DNA from: HGM04593 sp045654885
GTDB taxonomy: Bacteria > Bacteroidota > Bacteroidia > Bacteroidales > Bacteroidaceae
NCBI GenBank assembly: GCA_045654885.1
Contig: JAZOOF010000024.1
Span: forward strand, 1-64,000
Reading direction: 5' to 3'
Length of the DNA stretch: 64,000 nucleotides
The position numbers were made by a program, and so were the translations under genes. Under the pieces are notes generated by a model. It saw only the letters and a program-made list of their open reading frames with translations, searched no databases and was not told the DNA's origin. This document shows positions 25,288 to 34,322 of this stretch, piece after piece (positions within the stretch are counted from its first letter, which is position 1; each line of letters starts with the position of its first letter).

Positions 25288-27137
25288 AAGATGTGATACA
25301 TTTGTTGCCCGATTCTGTGGCGAACCAGATTGCGGCCGGTGAGGTCGTGCAGCGCCCTGCATCGGTGGTGAAGGAACTTGTTGAGAATGCCATCGATGCC
25401 GGTGCCACGAAGGTGCAGGTTGTTGTTGCCGATGGTGGCCGCACCCTCATTCAGGTCATTGATAATGGAAAAGGTATGTCCGAGACCGATGCGCGTCTTG
25501 CCTTTGAGAGGCATGCGACATCAAAGATAGCGAGTGCCGATGACCTGTTTGCCCTGACAACCATGGGCTTCCGTGGCGAGGCTCTTGCATCTATTGTTGC
25601 AGTTGCTCAGGTAGAACTTGTTACACGCCGCTCCGATGACGAACTTGGAACCCGCATTGTCATGAGCGGTTCAAAGCTTGAGGTGCAGGAACCCGTGGCC
25701 GCACCGTCGGGCAGTAACTTCAAGGTAAAGAACCTTTTCTTTAATATCCCGGCACGCAGGAAATTCCTCAAGTCGGTCCAGACCGAACTGAATAATATTG
25801 TAACGGAGTTTGAGCGTGTGGCGCTCGTCAACTGTGATATTGAATTTTCGCTTTCTCACAATGGCAACGAAATGATTTCCCTACCGCCTTCATCGTTCCG
25901 TCAAAGAATAGTCAATCTTTTTGGCAAACGTGTGAATGCTCATCTCATTGAAGTTGCGGTTGAAAGTTCGCTGATAAACATCAAAGGCTTTGTCGGTGCG
26001 CCCGAGAGTGCCCGTAAAAAAGGTGCATTGCAGTATTTTTTCGTGAACGGGCGTTACATGCGTCATCCATATTTTGCCAAGGCTGTTGCCGAGGCCTATG
26101 GCGAGATAATACCGCAGGGCGAGCAGGTTCCGTTCTTCCTCTGTTTCGATGTGGAGCCATTGCGTATTGATGTCAATATACACCCCACAAAGACTGAGAT
26201 AAAGTTCGAGGATGAGTCGAACTTGTGGAAGATTATATCCGCAGCTGTCAAGGAGTCGCTTGGACGCTTCAATGCTGCTCCGAGTCTTGATTTCGACGAT
26301 GAACTTATGCCCGAAATTCCGGTCATGGATTTCTCGTCCGGCGCAAATGCACCCGTTTCGGCTCCGAAGGTGTCATACAATCCCTCTTACAATCCGTTCA
26401 GCAGATGTAAGCCCGCGTATCGTGATTCAGCTGATGGTTGGGAGGCTTTATATGGTGGTGTTGAGGGTGATTCAAAACCACTTGACCTCTCTCCTTTCGC
26501 AGAAGATGAGGACTTGGTCGTGAACGAGCCTCTCATGCCTGTACAGAGCACAATGCACTCTTCGGAATCGGAATTTGTACCAATGTCGCAATATAAAGGA
26601 CAGTATATACTTGTCCCTGTAAAGTCCGGCCTGATGTGGGTACATCAGCGCAGGGCGCATATACGTGTGCTGTTCGAGAAATACCGTCAGCAAATGAACG
26701 AGAAACGCAGTGCCTCGCAAGGTGTGCTTTTCCCCGAGAGGGTAGAACTCTCCATGAATGAGGCATTGACGCTTGAGTCAATATCGGACGAACTGGTATC
26801 ATTGGGCTTTGATATCTCTTCGCTTGGCGGTGGTACCTTCGTCCTCAATGGAGTTCCGGTGGGTATCGATGGGCTGCAGCCGGTGAAGCTGTTAACCGAT
26901 ATCATACATAGTGCAATGGAGCAGACCGGTGATGTAAAGGAGAGGGTTTGCGACAGAATTGCTGTTGCAATGGCAAAGGCTGTTGCCATTGTTGCGGGAC
27001 AGTTGCTCTCCCACGAGGAGATGGCTTCTCTTATAGATGACCTGTTCAATACCGGTATGCCGTCGCATACCCCCGATGGGAAGCCGGTAATTCACATTAT
27101 GAATGATGCTGAAATTGACCGCAATTTCGCCAAATAG
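25284..27137 (+). CDS. mutL: DNA mismatch repair protein MutL
   Basis: 617-residue MutL. The GHKL ATPase motifs are intact: ELVENAIDAGAT (31-42), DNGKGM (60-65), RHATSKI and GFRGEAL (95-101). The C-terminal dimerisation domain (~430-617) has VHQRRAHIRVLFE where endonuclease-type MutL has DQHA(x)2E(x)4E, and the C-terminal CPHGRP motif is replaced by a TPDGKP-like sequence, so a nicking activity is doubtful. The start at 25284 is favoured by homology and the 4-base overlap with the upstream gene; an upstream in-frame ATG at 25236 lies inside that gene. Confidence 0.94.
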   Translation: MKDVIHLLPDSVANQIAAGEVVQRPASVVKELVENAIDAGATKVQVVVADGGRTLIQVIDNGKGMSETDARLAFERHATSKIASADDLFALTTMGFRGEALASIVAVAQVELVTRRSDDELGTRIVMSGSKLEVQEPVAAPSGSNFKVKNLFFNIPARRKFLKSVQTELNNIVTEFERVALVNCDIEFSLSHNGNEMISLPPSSFRQRIVNLFGKRVNAHLIEVAVESSLINIKGFVGAPESARKKGALQYFFVNGRYMRHPYFAKAVAEAYGEIIPQGEQVPFFLCFDVEPLRIDVNIHPTKTEIKFEDESNLWKIISAAVKESLGRFNAAPSLDFDDELMPEIPVMDFSSGANAPVSAPKVSYNPSYNPFSRCKPAYRDSADGWEALYGGVEGDSKPLDLSPFAEDEDLVVNEPLMPVQSTMHSSESEFVPMSQYKGQYILVPVKSGLMWVHQRRAHIRVLFEKYRQQMNEKRSASQGVLFPERVELSMNEALTLESISDELVSLGFDISSLGGGTFVLNGVPVGIDGLQPVKLLTDIIHSAMEQTGDVKERVCDRIAVAMAKAVAIVAGQLLSHEEMASLIDDLFNTGMPSHTPDGKPVIHIMNDAEIDRNFAK

Positions 27138-27233
27138 AGCCACGCATGAGAATGTGTACTAATTTATGTGTTAAAAAAAGTTAAAAATAAATCTAAAACC
27201 GGGCCGACAGTTCCCTCCTTTGTAAAATTTATG

Positions 27234-27241
27234 TAATTTTG
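27234..27241 (+). promoter_or_regulatory. -7 box (TAATTTTG) for the OmpA-like gene
   Basis: TAATTTTG fits TAnnTTTG. It lies about 150 bases before the start codon, giving an unusually long A/T-rich 5' leader for a highly expressed outer-membrane protein. Confidence 0.65.
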
Positions 27242-27392
27242 CAAATAAATAGGTAGACTATGTAAATATCTCTCGTCGGGGAATTTGCGGTGTGCGCCTT
27301 TTAAAACATTACGGTGGCTTGTGTGTTGTTAATATGCGGGTTTCTGTAAAATGAAAATAAGTGTTTATATATAAATCTAATTAGTTTTAAGT

Positions 27393-28538
27393 ATGAAAAA
27401 ATTTATGATTTCACTAGCTCTTGCTAGTTTTGCAATGTTCTCTACTGCGCAGGAGACAGTTAGCGAGGTCGTAGTTCCTACCAAGTCTAAATCGGTAGTT
27501 ACAAACAGCTTCGGTAGCAACTGGTTCGTTGGTGTTAACGGTGGTGTTAACATTTACAGCGGTGTTTACACAAACGGTGAGAGCGCGTTCAGCCATCTCT
27601 CTCCCGCTCTTGATGTTTACGTAGGTAAGTGGCACACTCCCGGCTTTGGTTGGAGAGTTGCTTATCGTGGTTTGAATATCCAGACATACAAGGATTTTGA
27701 CCACACTGCACTTATGAACTATCATTTCGATGCAATGTTCAACCTGTGCAATCTTATCGGTGGTTACAAGGCAGACCGCGTTTGGAACGTTGTTCCTTAC
27801 GTAGGTGTTGGTTGGGCAGGCCGTAAGGCAATGGATCATGAGAATTTCTCAGGCTTTACAGGTTCACTTACAGCTAACTATGGTATCCTCCAGACATTCC
27901 GTGTAGCTAAGCGTTTGTCTATCAATCTTGAGTTGGCCGGCACATTCTTGCGCAACGGTTTCAGCGGCAAGGTTGGTAGCCAGGGTCATGACAATATGTG
28001 GTCAGCGGCTGTAGGTCTTACAGTTGACCTCGGTAGAGTAGGTTGGGACAACGCTCCCGATGTTGAGGCTCTCCAGGGTATCTATGCAGGCATGATTGAC
28101 GGTCTCCAGGGTCAGCTCGATGACGCTTTGGCAGCTAACAAGGAGAAGCAGAACCAGATTAAGGCTCTTGAGGAGGCAAACAAGGCTCTCGAGGCTGAGG
28201 CTGCTGCTTTGAGAAATGTTAAGCCACTCAGCGTTTCTGAGTCAATCTTCTTCGAGTTCGGTTCTTCTAAGATTGCTTCTAAGAAGGAGGCTTTGAACAT
28301 CAAGGCATATGCAGAGGCTGCTAAGGCTGCAGGTGTAGCTGTTAAGGTAGTTGGTTTTGCCGATGTAGTTGGTTCAAGCGAGTACAACGTTAAGTTGTCA
28401 CAGTCTCGTGCCGAGGCTGTAGCAAATGTTCTCAAGGAGAACGGTGCTCAGGTTGAGTCAGTTGTTGGCTACGGTGAGTCTGAGGAGTACAAGGAGCGCT
28501 TCTTGAACCGTCGTGCGGTTATCACAGTTGCTGAATAA
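27393..28538 (+). CDS. OmpA family outer-membrane protein
   Basis: 381-residue porin-like protein with a signal peptide (MKKFMISLALASFAMFSTAQ). An N-terminal eight-stranded-barrel-like domain (~35-220) is followed by a coiled-coil linker (~232-265, DALAANKEKQNQIKALEEAN...) and a C-terminal OmpA peptidoglycan-binding domain (~270-381, IFFEFGSSKIASKK, VVGFADVVGSSEYNVKLSQSRAEAV, NRRAVI). Such proteins tether the outer membrane to peptidoglycan. Codon use is strongly biased, indicating high expression. It has its own promoter and terminator. Confidence 0.93.
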   Translation: MKKFMISLALASFAMFSTAQETVSEVVVPTKSKSVVTNSFGSNWFVGVNGGVNIYSGVYTNGESAFSHLSPALDVYVGKWHTPGFGWRVAYRGLNIQTYKDFDHTALMNYHFDAMFNLCNLIGGYKADRVWNVVPYVGVGWAGRKAMDHENFSGFTGSLTANYGILQTFRVAKRLSINLELAGTFLRNGFSGKVGSQGHDNMWSAAVGLTVDLGRVGWDNAPDVEALQGIYAGMIDGLQGQLDDALAANKEKQNQIKALEEANKALEAEAAALRNVKPLSVSESIFFEFGSSKIASKKEALNIKAYAEAAKAAGVAVKVVGFADVVGSSEYNVKLSQSRAEAVANVLKENGAQVESVVGYGESEEYKERFLNRRAVITVAE

Positions 28539-28560
28539 TTATCGATTGGGTAATATATGG

Positions 28561-28594
28561 ATTGAGCAGGCTTCAGTGCCTGCTCAATTTTTTT
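28561..28594 (+). terminator. Terminator of the OmpA-like gene
   Basis: Arms ATTGAGCAGGC (28561-28571) and GCCTGCTCAAT (28578-28588) are perfectly complementary and followed by a T-run. Confidence 0.92.
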
Positions 28595-28722
28595 GTTTTA
28601 TTGTGTAGGGCGTTATGGATTTTTCGGTATTGATGTGATGGCTGTTTTTTTCATTTAGAACGCACCCTTTCATCCTTTTCATATTTTTTTGTGCTTTTGT
28701 GAAAAATATTCTTGAAAAAGTT

Positions 28723-28752
28723 TTGCGGTTTAAAATATTTGCTGTACTTTTG
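28723..28752 (+). promoter_or_regulatory. tRNA promoter: TTG, 19-base spacer, TACTTTTG
   Basis: TTG at 28723-28725 and TACTTTTG at 28745-28752 reproduce both elements of the Bacteroidota vegetative promoter with a 19-base spacer. It precedes the two tRNA-Val genes by about 30 bases. Confidence 0.8.
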
Positions 28753-28782
28753 CATCGCAATTGAGAAACGGTTGCACCTTTA

Positions 28783-28860
28783 GGACGTTTAGCTCAGCTG
28801 GTTTAGAGCATCTGCCTTACAAGCAGAGGGTCGGCGGTTCGAATCCGTCAACGTCCACCA
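28783..28860 (+). tRNA. tRNA-Val (anticodon TAC), copy 1
   Basis: 78-base cloverleaf: acceptor stem GGACGTT/AACGTCC, D arm GCTC/GAGC, anticodon stem TCTGC/GCAGA with loop CTTACAA (anticodon TAC, reads GTA and probably GTG), TPsiC loop TTCGAAT, and an encoded CCA end. A second identical gene follows after 14 bases. Confidence 0.97.
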
Positions 28861-28874
28861 AACTTTTCTTTTTA

Positions 28875-28952
28875 GGACGTTTAGCTCAGCTGGTTTAGAG
28901 CATCTGCCTTACAAGCAGAGGGTCGGCGGTTCGAATCCGTCAACGTCCACCA
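28875..28952 (+). tRNA. tRNA-Val (anticodon TAC), copy 2
   Basis: Identical in all 78 bases to the copy at 28783-28860, including the encoded CCA. The two probably form one transcript ending at the hairpin at 28961. Perfect identity suggests a recent duplication or concerted evolution. Confidence 0.97.
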
Positions 28953-28960
28953 ACAAGAGG

Positions 28961-28987
28961 CCTGCGCAATGCGTAGGTTATTTTTTT
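28961..28987 (+). terminator. Terminator of the tRNA-Val pair
   Basis: Stem CCTGCGC (28961-28967) and GCGTAGG (28971-28977, one GU pair) with a 3-base loop, followed by TTATTTTTTT. Confidence 0.85.
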
Positions 28988-29084
28988 GCCCTTTAGCGAG
29001 GGTAGCTTGTTATACCTGTATCAAATAAATGTTTATTTTTTATAAACTTTATCTCTATATTAGGTGTTTATGCCTAAAAAGTGC

Positions 29085-29092
29085 TATTTTTG
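29085..29092 (+). promoter_or_regulatory. -7 box (TATTTTTG) for purB
   Basis: TATTTTTG fits TAnnTTTG, 23 bases upstream of the purB start. Confidence 0.65.
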
Positions 29093-29114
29093 TACTTTAA
29101 AAATATTTTAAAAC

Positions 29115-30461
29115 ATGGAATTGAACATTTTGACAGCCATTTCTCCTGTTGACGGACGTTACAGGGGCAAAGCAGAGCCTTTGGCAGGTTATTTCTCGGA
29201 GTATGCCCTCATCAAGTACCGTGTATTTGTTGAGATTGAGTATTTCATCGCACTTTGCGAGTTGCCCATTCCACAGCTTGCCGCTGTTGACAAGGCTCTG
29301 TTCCCACGCTTGCGCGAAATATACTCAAACTTCACACTTGAGAATGCCAACCGTGTAAAGGAGATAGAGAAGGTTACAAACCACGACGTGAAGGCTGTGG
29401 AATATTTCATCAAGGAGCAGTTCGATGCAATCGGTGGTCTTGATGCATGCAAGGAGTTCATCCACTTTGGCCTGACATCACAGGATATCAACAATACATC
29501 AGTTCCCCGTTCTATAAAGGATGCTCTTGATGAGGTCTACTACCCTTTGATTGAGGAACTCATTTCACAGCTCAAGAGTTATGCCGAGGCGTGGGCCGAG
29601 ATACCTATGCTTGCACGTACACACGGCCAGCCCGCTTCGCCTACACGTTTGGGTAAAGAGGTTATGGTGTTTGTGTATCGCCTTGAGGCGCAGCTTGCCG
29701 AGCTCAAGCGTTGCCCAATCTCTGCCAAATTCGGTGGTGCTACCGGTAACTTCAATGCACACCGTGTGGCATATCCCGGTATCGACTGGAAGGCTTTTGC
29801 AAACAAGTTCGTGAGCGAGAACCTTGGCTTGCAGCGTGAGCAGTACACAACTCAGATTTCAAACTATGATAACCTGGCTGCATTGTTCGATGCAATGCGC
29901 CGCATCAATATCATAATCATGGATATGGACAAGGACTTCTGGCAGTACATATCCAACGAGTTCTTCAAGCAGAAGATTAAGGCCGGCGAGGTGGGCTCAA
30001 GTGCAATGCCTCACAAGGTTAACCCAATCGACTTCGAGAACAGCGAGGGTAATCTTGGTATTGCAAATGCAATTCTTGACCACCTGTCAATGAAGTTGCC
30101 TATCTCTCGCTTGCAGCGTGACCTTACCGACTCAACAGTGCTCCGCAACGTTGGTGTTCCAATGAGCCACATGCTCATCGCTGTCAAGAGTTCACTTGTT
30201 GGCTTGCGCAAGCTGCTGCTTAACGAGGCGGCAATATATGACGAGCTCGACAACTGCTGGAGCGTTTGCGCCGAGGGTATTCAGACTATCCTTCGCCGTG
30301 AGGCCTATCCAAACCCATACGAGGCACTCAAGGCATTGACACGTACCAACGAGGGTATTAACCAGAACACACTCCTGCAGTTCATCGACGGTCTCGATGT
30401 GCCGGAGAGCGTGAAGGAGGAGCTACGTGCCATTACCCCACATACCTATACAGGTTTTTAA
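29115..30461 (+). CDS. purB: Adenylosuccinate lyase
   Basis: 448-residue lyase of the fumarase/aspartase superfamily. It splits SAICAR and adenylosuccinate in de novo purine synthesis. The superfamily signature GSSAMPHKVNP is at 294-304 (the serine in this mobile loop is the catalytic base), with H170 (ARTHGQ) and the TSQD segment (121-124). The length and sequence correspond to the longer, E. coli-like PurB type. It stands between the tRNA pair and the rluB-like gene. Confidence 0.96.
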   Translation: MELNILTAISPVDGRYRGKAEPLAGYFSEYALIKYRVFVEIEYFIALCELPIPQLAAVDKALFPRLREIYSNFTLENANRVKEIEKVTNHDVKAVEYFIKEQFDAIGGLDACKEFIHFGLTSQDINNTSVPRSIKDALDEVYYPLIEELISQLKSYAEAWAEIPMLARTHGQPASPTRLGKEVMVFVYRLEAQLAELKRCPISAKFGGATGNFNAHRVAYPGIDWKAFANKFVSENLGLQREQYTTQISNYDNLAALFDAMRRINIIIMDMDKDFWQYISNEFFKQKIKAGEVGSSAMPHKVNPIDFENSEGNLGIANAILDHLSMKLPISRLQRDLTDSTVLRNVGVPMSHMLIAVKSSLVGLRKLLLNEAAIYDELDNCWSVCAEGIQTILRREAYPNPYEALKALTRTNEGINQNTLLQFIDGLDVPESVKEELRAITPHTYTGF

Positions 30462-30513
30462 AAAAGAGTAACAGAAATAATTTGGACCGTGAGGTTCGTA
30501 AAATATTTTATAG

Positions 30514-31746
30514 ATGAGCAATTACAGAGACAGATCTTCGGATGGCTTCTCTCCTCGTGGAAACAGGGGCAGAGCATCTTTCAATCCGAACTTCGATGGC
30601 GACAACAAGTTGAAGGGTCGTCCACGTTTTAACAATGGTGACGAGCGCCCTCAGTACAGGAGAGCGAACCGCGAGGATAACAACGGTGGCGAGTATGGCC
30701 GTGGCAGACAGAACAGACGCTATGGCAATGATTCGGGCAATGGCTTTAACCGCTATGGCGGTGAAAGAGGCGGCCGTGGCAGTGATTTCGAACCACGCTA
30801 TGGCGGTGATGTACAGCATCAGGGCCGTGATGGCGGTTCACGCGGCGGTTACCGTGGCGGCTACAAACCCGAAAACGGTGGCGGCGAAAGAACCTTCACA
30901 CCAAAATATCCCGGCGACCGCCGTCCAAAGTATGGCGATAAGGGAAACCGCAAGGGTGCATATGATCCCGGTGCAAAGTACAGCAACAAGAAGCGTGCGG
31001 CATTCCGTGATGCAACGCTTGACCCCGATGCTCCGGTACGTTTGAACAAATATCTGGCCAATGCCGGTATCTGCTCGCGTCGCGAGGCCGACAGCTACAT
31101 CGAGGCCGGTCTTATAACCGTTAATGGTGAGGTTGTTACCGAGTTGGGCACAAAGGTTGTTCCAACCGACGATATCCGTTTCAATGGCGAGCGAGTGAAT
31201 CCTGAGCGTAAGGTCTATGTCCTTTTGAACAAGCCCAAGGATTGCGTGACAACGGTTGATGACCCACAGGAGCGCAAGACGGTGCTCGACTGCCTGCGTG
31301 GCATAGGCAAGGAGAGAATCTACCCTGTTGGCCGTCTCGACCGCAATACAACAGGTGTGTTGCTTCTCACCAACGATGGCGATATGGCCGCAAAGCTCAC
31401 ACACCCCAAGTTCATGAAGAAGAAAATCTATCATGTAACATGTGACAAGAACGTTGCAATGTCCGACATGGACTTGCTTGTCAACGGTATCGAGCTTGAG
31501 GATGGCCGTGTATATGCCGACGAGGTTTCTTATGTTAACGAGGCCGACCGCTCACAGATAGGTATAGAAATCCACTCGGGCAAGAACCGTATCGTGCGCC
31601 GCATGCTTGAGCATCTTGGCTACCGCGTGAACAAGCTCGACCGTGTGCTTTTCGCCGGCCTTACCAAGAAGAATCTTCGCCGTGGCGACTGGCGCTATCT
31701 TACCGATAAGGAAATCAACATGCTCCGTCTTGGTGCATACGAGTAA
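30514..31746 (+). CDS. RluB-type 23S rRNA pseudouridine synthase with RG/N-rich N-terminal tail
   Basis: 410-residue protein. The C-terminal part is a standard RsuA/RluB synthase: an S4 RNA-binding domain (175-230, VRLNKYLANAGICSRREAD) and a catalytic domain with GRLDRNTTG (273-281, catalytic D276). The first ~170 residues are a low-complexity tail rich in Arg, Gly, Asn, Asp and Tyr (repeated GGxRGG and NRYGG patterns), resembling eukaryotic RGG RNA-binding segments. Such tails occur in some Bacteroidota family members and probably add RNA affinity. asnS follows after 27 bases, so the two may be cotranscribed. Confidence 0.9.
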   Translation: MSNYRDRSSDGFSPRGNRGRASFNPNFDGDNKLKGRPRFNNGDERPQYRRANREDNNGGEYGRGRQNRRYGNDSGNGFNRYGGERGGRGSDFEPRYGGDVQHQGRDGGSRGGYRGGYKPENGGGERTFTPKYPGDRRPKYGDKGNRKGAYDPGAKYSNKKRAAFRDATLDPDAPVRLNKYLANAGICSRREADSYIEAGLITVNGEVVTELGTKVVPTDDIRFNGERVNPERKVYVLLNKPKDCVTTVDDPQERKTVLDCLRGIGKERIYPVGRLDRNTTGVLLLTNDGDMAAKLTHPKFMKKKIYHVTCDKNVAMSDMDLLVNGIELEDGRVYADEVSYVNEADRSQIGIEIHSGKNRIVRRMLEHLGYRVNKLDRVLFAGLTKKNLRRGDWRYLTDKEINMLRLGAYE

Positions 31747-31773
31747 AGAATTGAAGAAAATAGAAATACAATA

Positions 31774-33177
31774 ATGAAACCGATAAAACGAACAAGGATT
31801 TCCGACCTGCTCAAGAACGGTCAGGCCGGTGTTGAGGTAAACGTACGCGGTTGGGTGAGAACACGCCGCAGCAGCAAACAGGTTGCCTTTGTGGCACTTA
31901 ACGACGGTTCTACCATCAACAACGTACAGGTTGTAATTGACATTGACAAGTTCGACGAGGAGTTCGTGAAGCAGTTCACCACAGGTGCCTGCCTCAGTGT
32001 GAACGGTATGCTCGTGGAATCAATCGGCGGTGGTCAGGCTGTCGAGATTCAGGCAACAGAGATAGAGCTGCTCGGTGCCTGCGACAATACCTACCCATTG
32101 CAGAAGAAGGGACAGACAATGGAGTTCATGCGTACTGTGGCTCACTTGCGCCCACGTACCAACACCTTTGGTGCTGTGTTCCGCATCCGTCACAACATGG
32201 CATATGCCATCCACAAGTTCTTCCACGACAAGGGCTTCTACTACTTCCACACTCCGCTCATCACAGCATCGGACTGTGAGGGAGCCGGCCAGATGTTCCA
32301 GGTTACTACAATGAACCTCTATGACCTGAAGAAGGACGAGAACGGCAGTATCATCTACGACAACGACTTCTTCGGCAAGCAGGCAAGCCTCACTGTGTCT
32401 GGTCAGCTCGAGGGTGAGTTGGCAGCTACAGCGCTTGGTGCAATCTACACTTTCGGCCCTACTTTCCGTGCCGAGAATTCAAACACTCCACGTCACCTTG
32501 CCGAGTTCTGGATGATTGAGCCCGAGGTCGCTTTCAACGACATCTTCGATAACATGGAACTTGCCGAGGAGTTTATCAAATATTGTATACAGTGGGCTCT
32601 CGACAACTGTATGGAGGATATCACCTTCCTCAACAACATGATAGACAAGGAACTCATCGAGCGTTTGCGTTCAATTGTGAGCACAGAGTTCGTACGTCTC
32701 AGCTACACCGACGGTATCAAGATTCTTGAGGATGCCGTTGCTGCAGGTCACAAGTTCGAGTTCCCTGTATATTGGGGTGTAGACCTCGCATCGGAGCATG
32801 AGCGCTACCTTGTTGAGACACACTTCAAGCGTCCTGTAATCCTTACCGACTATCCAAAGGATATCAAAGCATTCTACATGAAGCAGAACGAGGATGGCAA
32901 GACTGTACGTGCCATGGACGTCCTCTTCCCGAAGATTGGCGAGATTATCGGTGGTTCGGAGCGTGAGGCCGACTACAACAAACTTCTCCAGCGCATTGAG
33001 GAGATGAACATCCCAATGAAGGATATGTGGTGGTACCTCGATACCCGCCGCTACGGTTCATGTCCACATTCAGGCTTCGGTCTCGGTTTCGAGCGTCTGT
33101 TGCTCTTTGTGACAGGTATGTCAAACATCCGTGACGTGATTCCTTTCCCACGTACTCCAAATAACGCGGAATTCTAA
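31774..33177 (+). CDS. asnS: Asparaginyl-tRNA synthetase
   Basis: 467-residue class IIb aminoacyl-tRNA synthetase. An N-terminal OB-fold anticodon-binding domain (~15-105) leads into the catalytic core with motif 2 (FRAENSNTPRHLAEFWMIEPE) and motif 3 (GFGLGFERLL). A FFGKQASLTVSGQLEGE segment is characteristic of AsnRS. It charges tRNA-Asn directly. A terminator follows. Confidence 0.96.
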   Translation: MKPIKRTRISDLLKNGQAGVEVNVRGWVRTRRSSKQVAFVALNDGSTINNVQVVIDIDKFDEEFVKQFTTGACLSVNGMLVESIGGGQAVEIQATEIELLGACDNTYPLQKKGQTMEFMRTVAHLRPRTNTFGAVFRIRHNMAYAIHKFFHDKGFYYFHTPLITASDCEGAGQMFQVTTMNLYDLKKDENGSIIYDNDFFGKQASLTVSGQLEGELAATALGAIYTFGPTFRAENSNTPRHLAEFWMIEPEVAFNDIFDNMELAEEFIKYCIQWALDNCMEDITFLNNMIDKELIERLRSIVSTEFVRLSYTDGIKILEDAVAAGHKFEFPVYWGVDLASEHERYLVETHFKRPVILTDYPKDIKAFYMKQNEDGKTVRAMDVLFPKIGEIIGGSEREADYNKLLQRIEEMNIPMKDMWWYLDTRRYGSCPHSGFGLGFERLLLFVTGMSNIRDVIPFPRTPNNAEF

Positions 33178-33197
33178 AAAACTGCGATATATTGATG

Positions 33198-33236
33198 CCC
33201 CGGGCTTTGATTCAGACAAAGCCCGGGGTTTTGTTT
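33198..33236 (+). terminator. Terminator of asnS
   Basis: Perfect 12-base arms CCCCGGGCTTTG (33198-33209) and CAAAGCCCGGGG (33217-33228), then TTTTGTTTG. Confidence 0.92.
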
Positions 33237-33288
33237 GTGTTCGTTATCTTTATTTTTGTGTTTTTGATAGATTAAAGTTTATATTCAC

Positions 33289-33296
33289 TAATTTTG
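33289..33296 (+). promoter_or_regulatory. -7 box (TAATTTTG) for the EamA transporter
   Basis: TAATTTTG fits TAnnTTTG. It overlaps a possible TTG start at 33294, which rules that start out and supports translation from the ATG at 33324. Confidence 0.65.
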
Positions 33297-33323
33297 CAAG
33301 TGACTTCTAATTCAAGAATCAGA

Positions 33324-34223
33324 ATGAATAAACAATCGGTAGCAGGGCATTTGGCCTGTTTTCTGGCATATGCCATTTTCGGTTTCAATATTATTGTGTG
33401 CAAGGATTTGACAGCAGGCCACCTTATATCTCCTTTGGCTATATTCTGTCTCAGGTCGGTCGGTGCAGGTGCTCTCTTTTGGCTTATATCGCTCTTTACT
33501 CCAAAAGAGAAGGTTGAGAAGAAGGATTATGCCAGGATATTTGCGGCATCGATGCTGGGATTCTTTGTCTGTCAGCTTACTTTTCTTGCGGGTATTCCGC
33601 ATATCACACCAATGGATTGCTCTGTGCTGTCTGCAATATCGCCAATCTATACCATGATAATTGCTGCCATGGTGCTGAAGGAGCCTATTACCTGGCAAAA
33701 GGCGGGTGGTGTGATAATAAGCTTTGTCGGTATAATCTACCTGATTGTGAGCCGTACTTCGGCCGGGGGCGCTGCTGAAACCTCTCTGTTCGGAATATTG
33801 ATGATTGTTCTCAACTCCTTGAGTTTCTCGCTCTATTTGGGAATATTCAAGCCGCTGATTGGCAAGTATTCGGTTGTCACATTCATGAAGTGGATTTTCC
33901 TGTTTGCCTTTGTGGTATCAGTCCCCTTTTCAGCCGCAGAGATTGTTACTTTGCAATGGAGTGCAGTTCCTCCTGTTCAGCTTGCCGAACTCGCGTATCT
34001 CATTTTATGCGCCACATTCATAACATATTTCCTTATACCTGTGGGACAGAAACGTATCAGGCCTACGCTTGTAAGTATGTACAGTTATGTGCAGCCCATT
34101 ATAGCCATTGTAATCAGCATAAGTTTAGGCATGGAGATGCTTACGTGGCAAAAGGTGCTTGCTGCAACAATGGTTTTCGGTGGTGTGGCTGTCGTAAGCT
34201 ATAGCAAGAGCCGTGTAGAGTAG
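33324..34223 (+). CDS. EamA/DMT family transporter
   Basis: 299-residue inner-membrane protein with about ten hydrophobic helices in two five-helix EamA repeats (~10-140 and ~155-295). DMT-superfamily exporters move metabolites such as amino acids or nucleotide precursors; the substrate cannot be told from sequence. It has its own promoter; a mannose-1-phosphate guanylyltransferase gene follows 99 bases downstream without an obvious terminator. Confidence 0.88.
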   Translation: MNKQSVAGHLACFLAYAIFGFNIIVCKDLTAGHLISPLAIFCLRSVGAGALFWLISLFTPKEKVEKKDYARIFAASMLGFFVCQLTFLAGIPHITPMDCSVLSAISPIYTMIIAAMVLKEPITWQKAGGVIISFVGIIYLIVSRTSAGGAAETSLFGILMIVLNSLSFSLYLGIFKPLIGKYSVVTFMKWIFLFAFVVSVPFSAAEIVTLQWSAVPPVQLAELAYLILCATFITYFLIPVGQKRIRPTLVSMYSYVQPIIAIVISISLGMEMLTWQKVLAATMVFGGVAVVSYSKSRVE

Positions 34224-34322
34224 TGTGTCTGTTTATTGTATAAATAAACTTAAAAGATTTCCTTTTCTGCAATAAAAATATTATACTCGCGTTGTGAAAG
34301 AAAGAAGGAAAGGTTGAGTATT

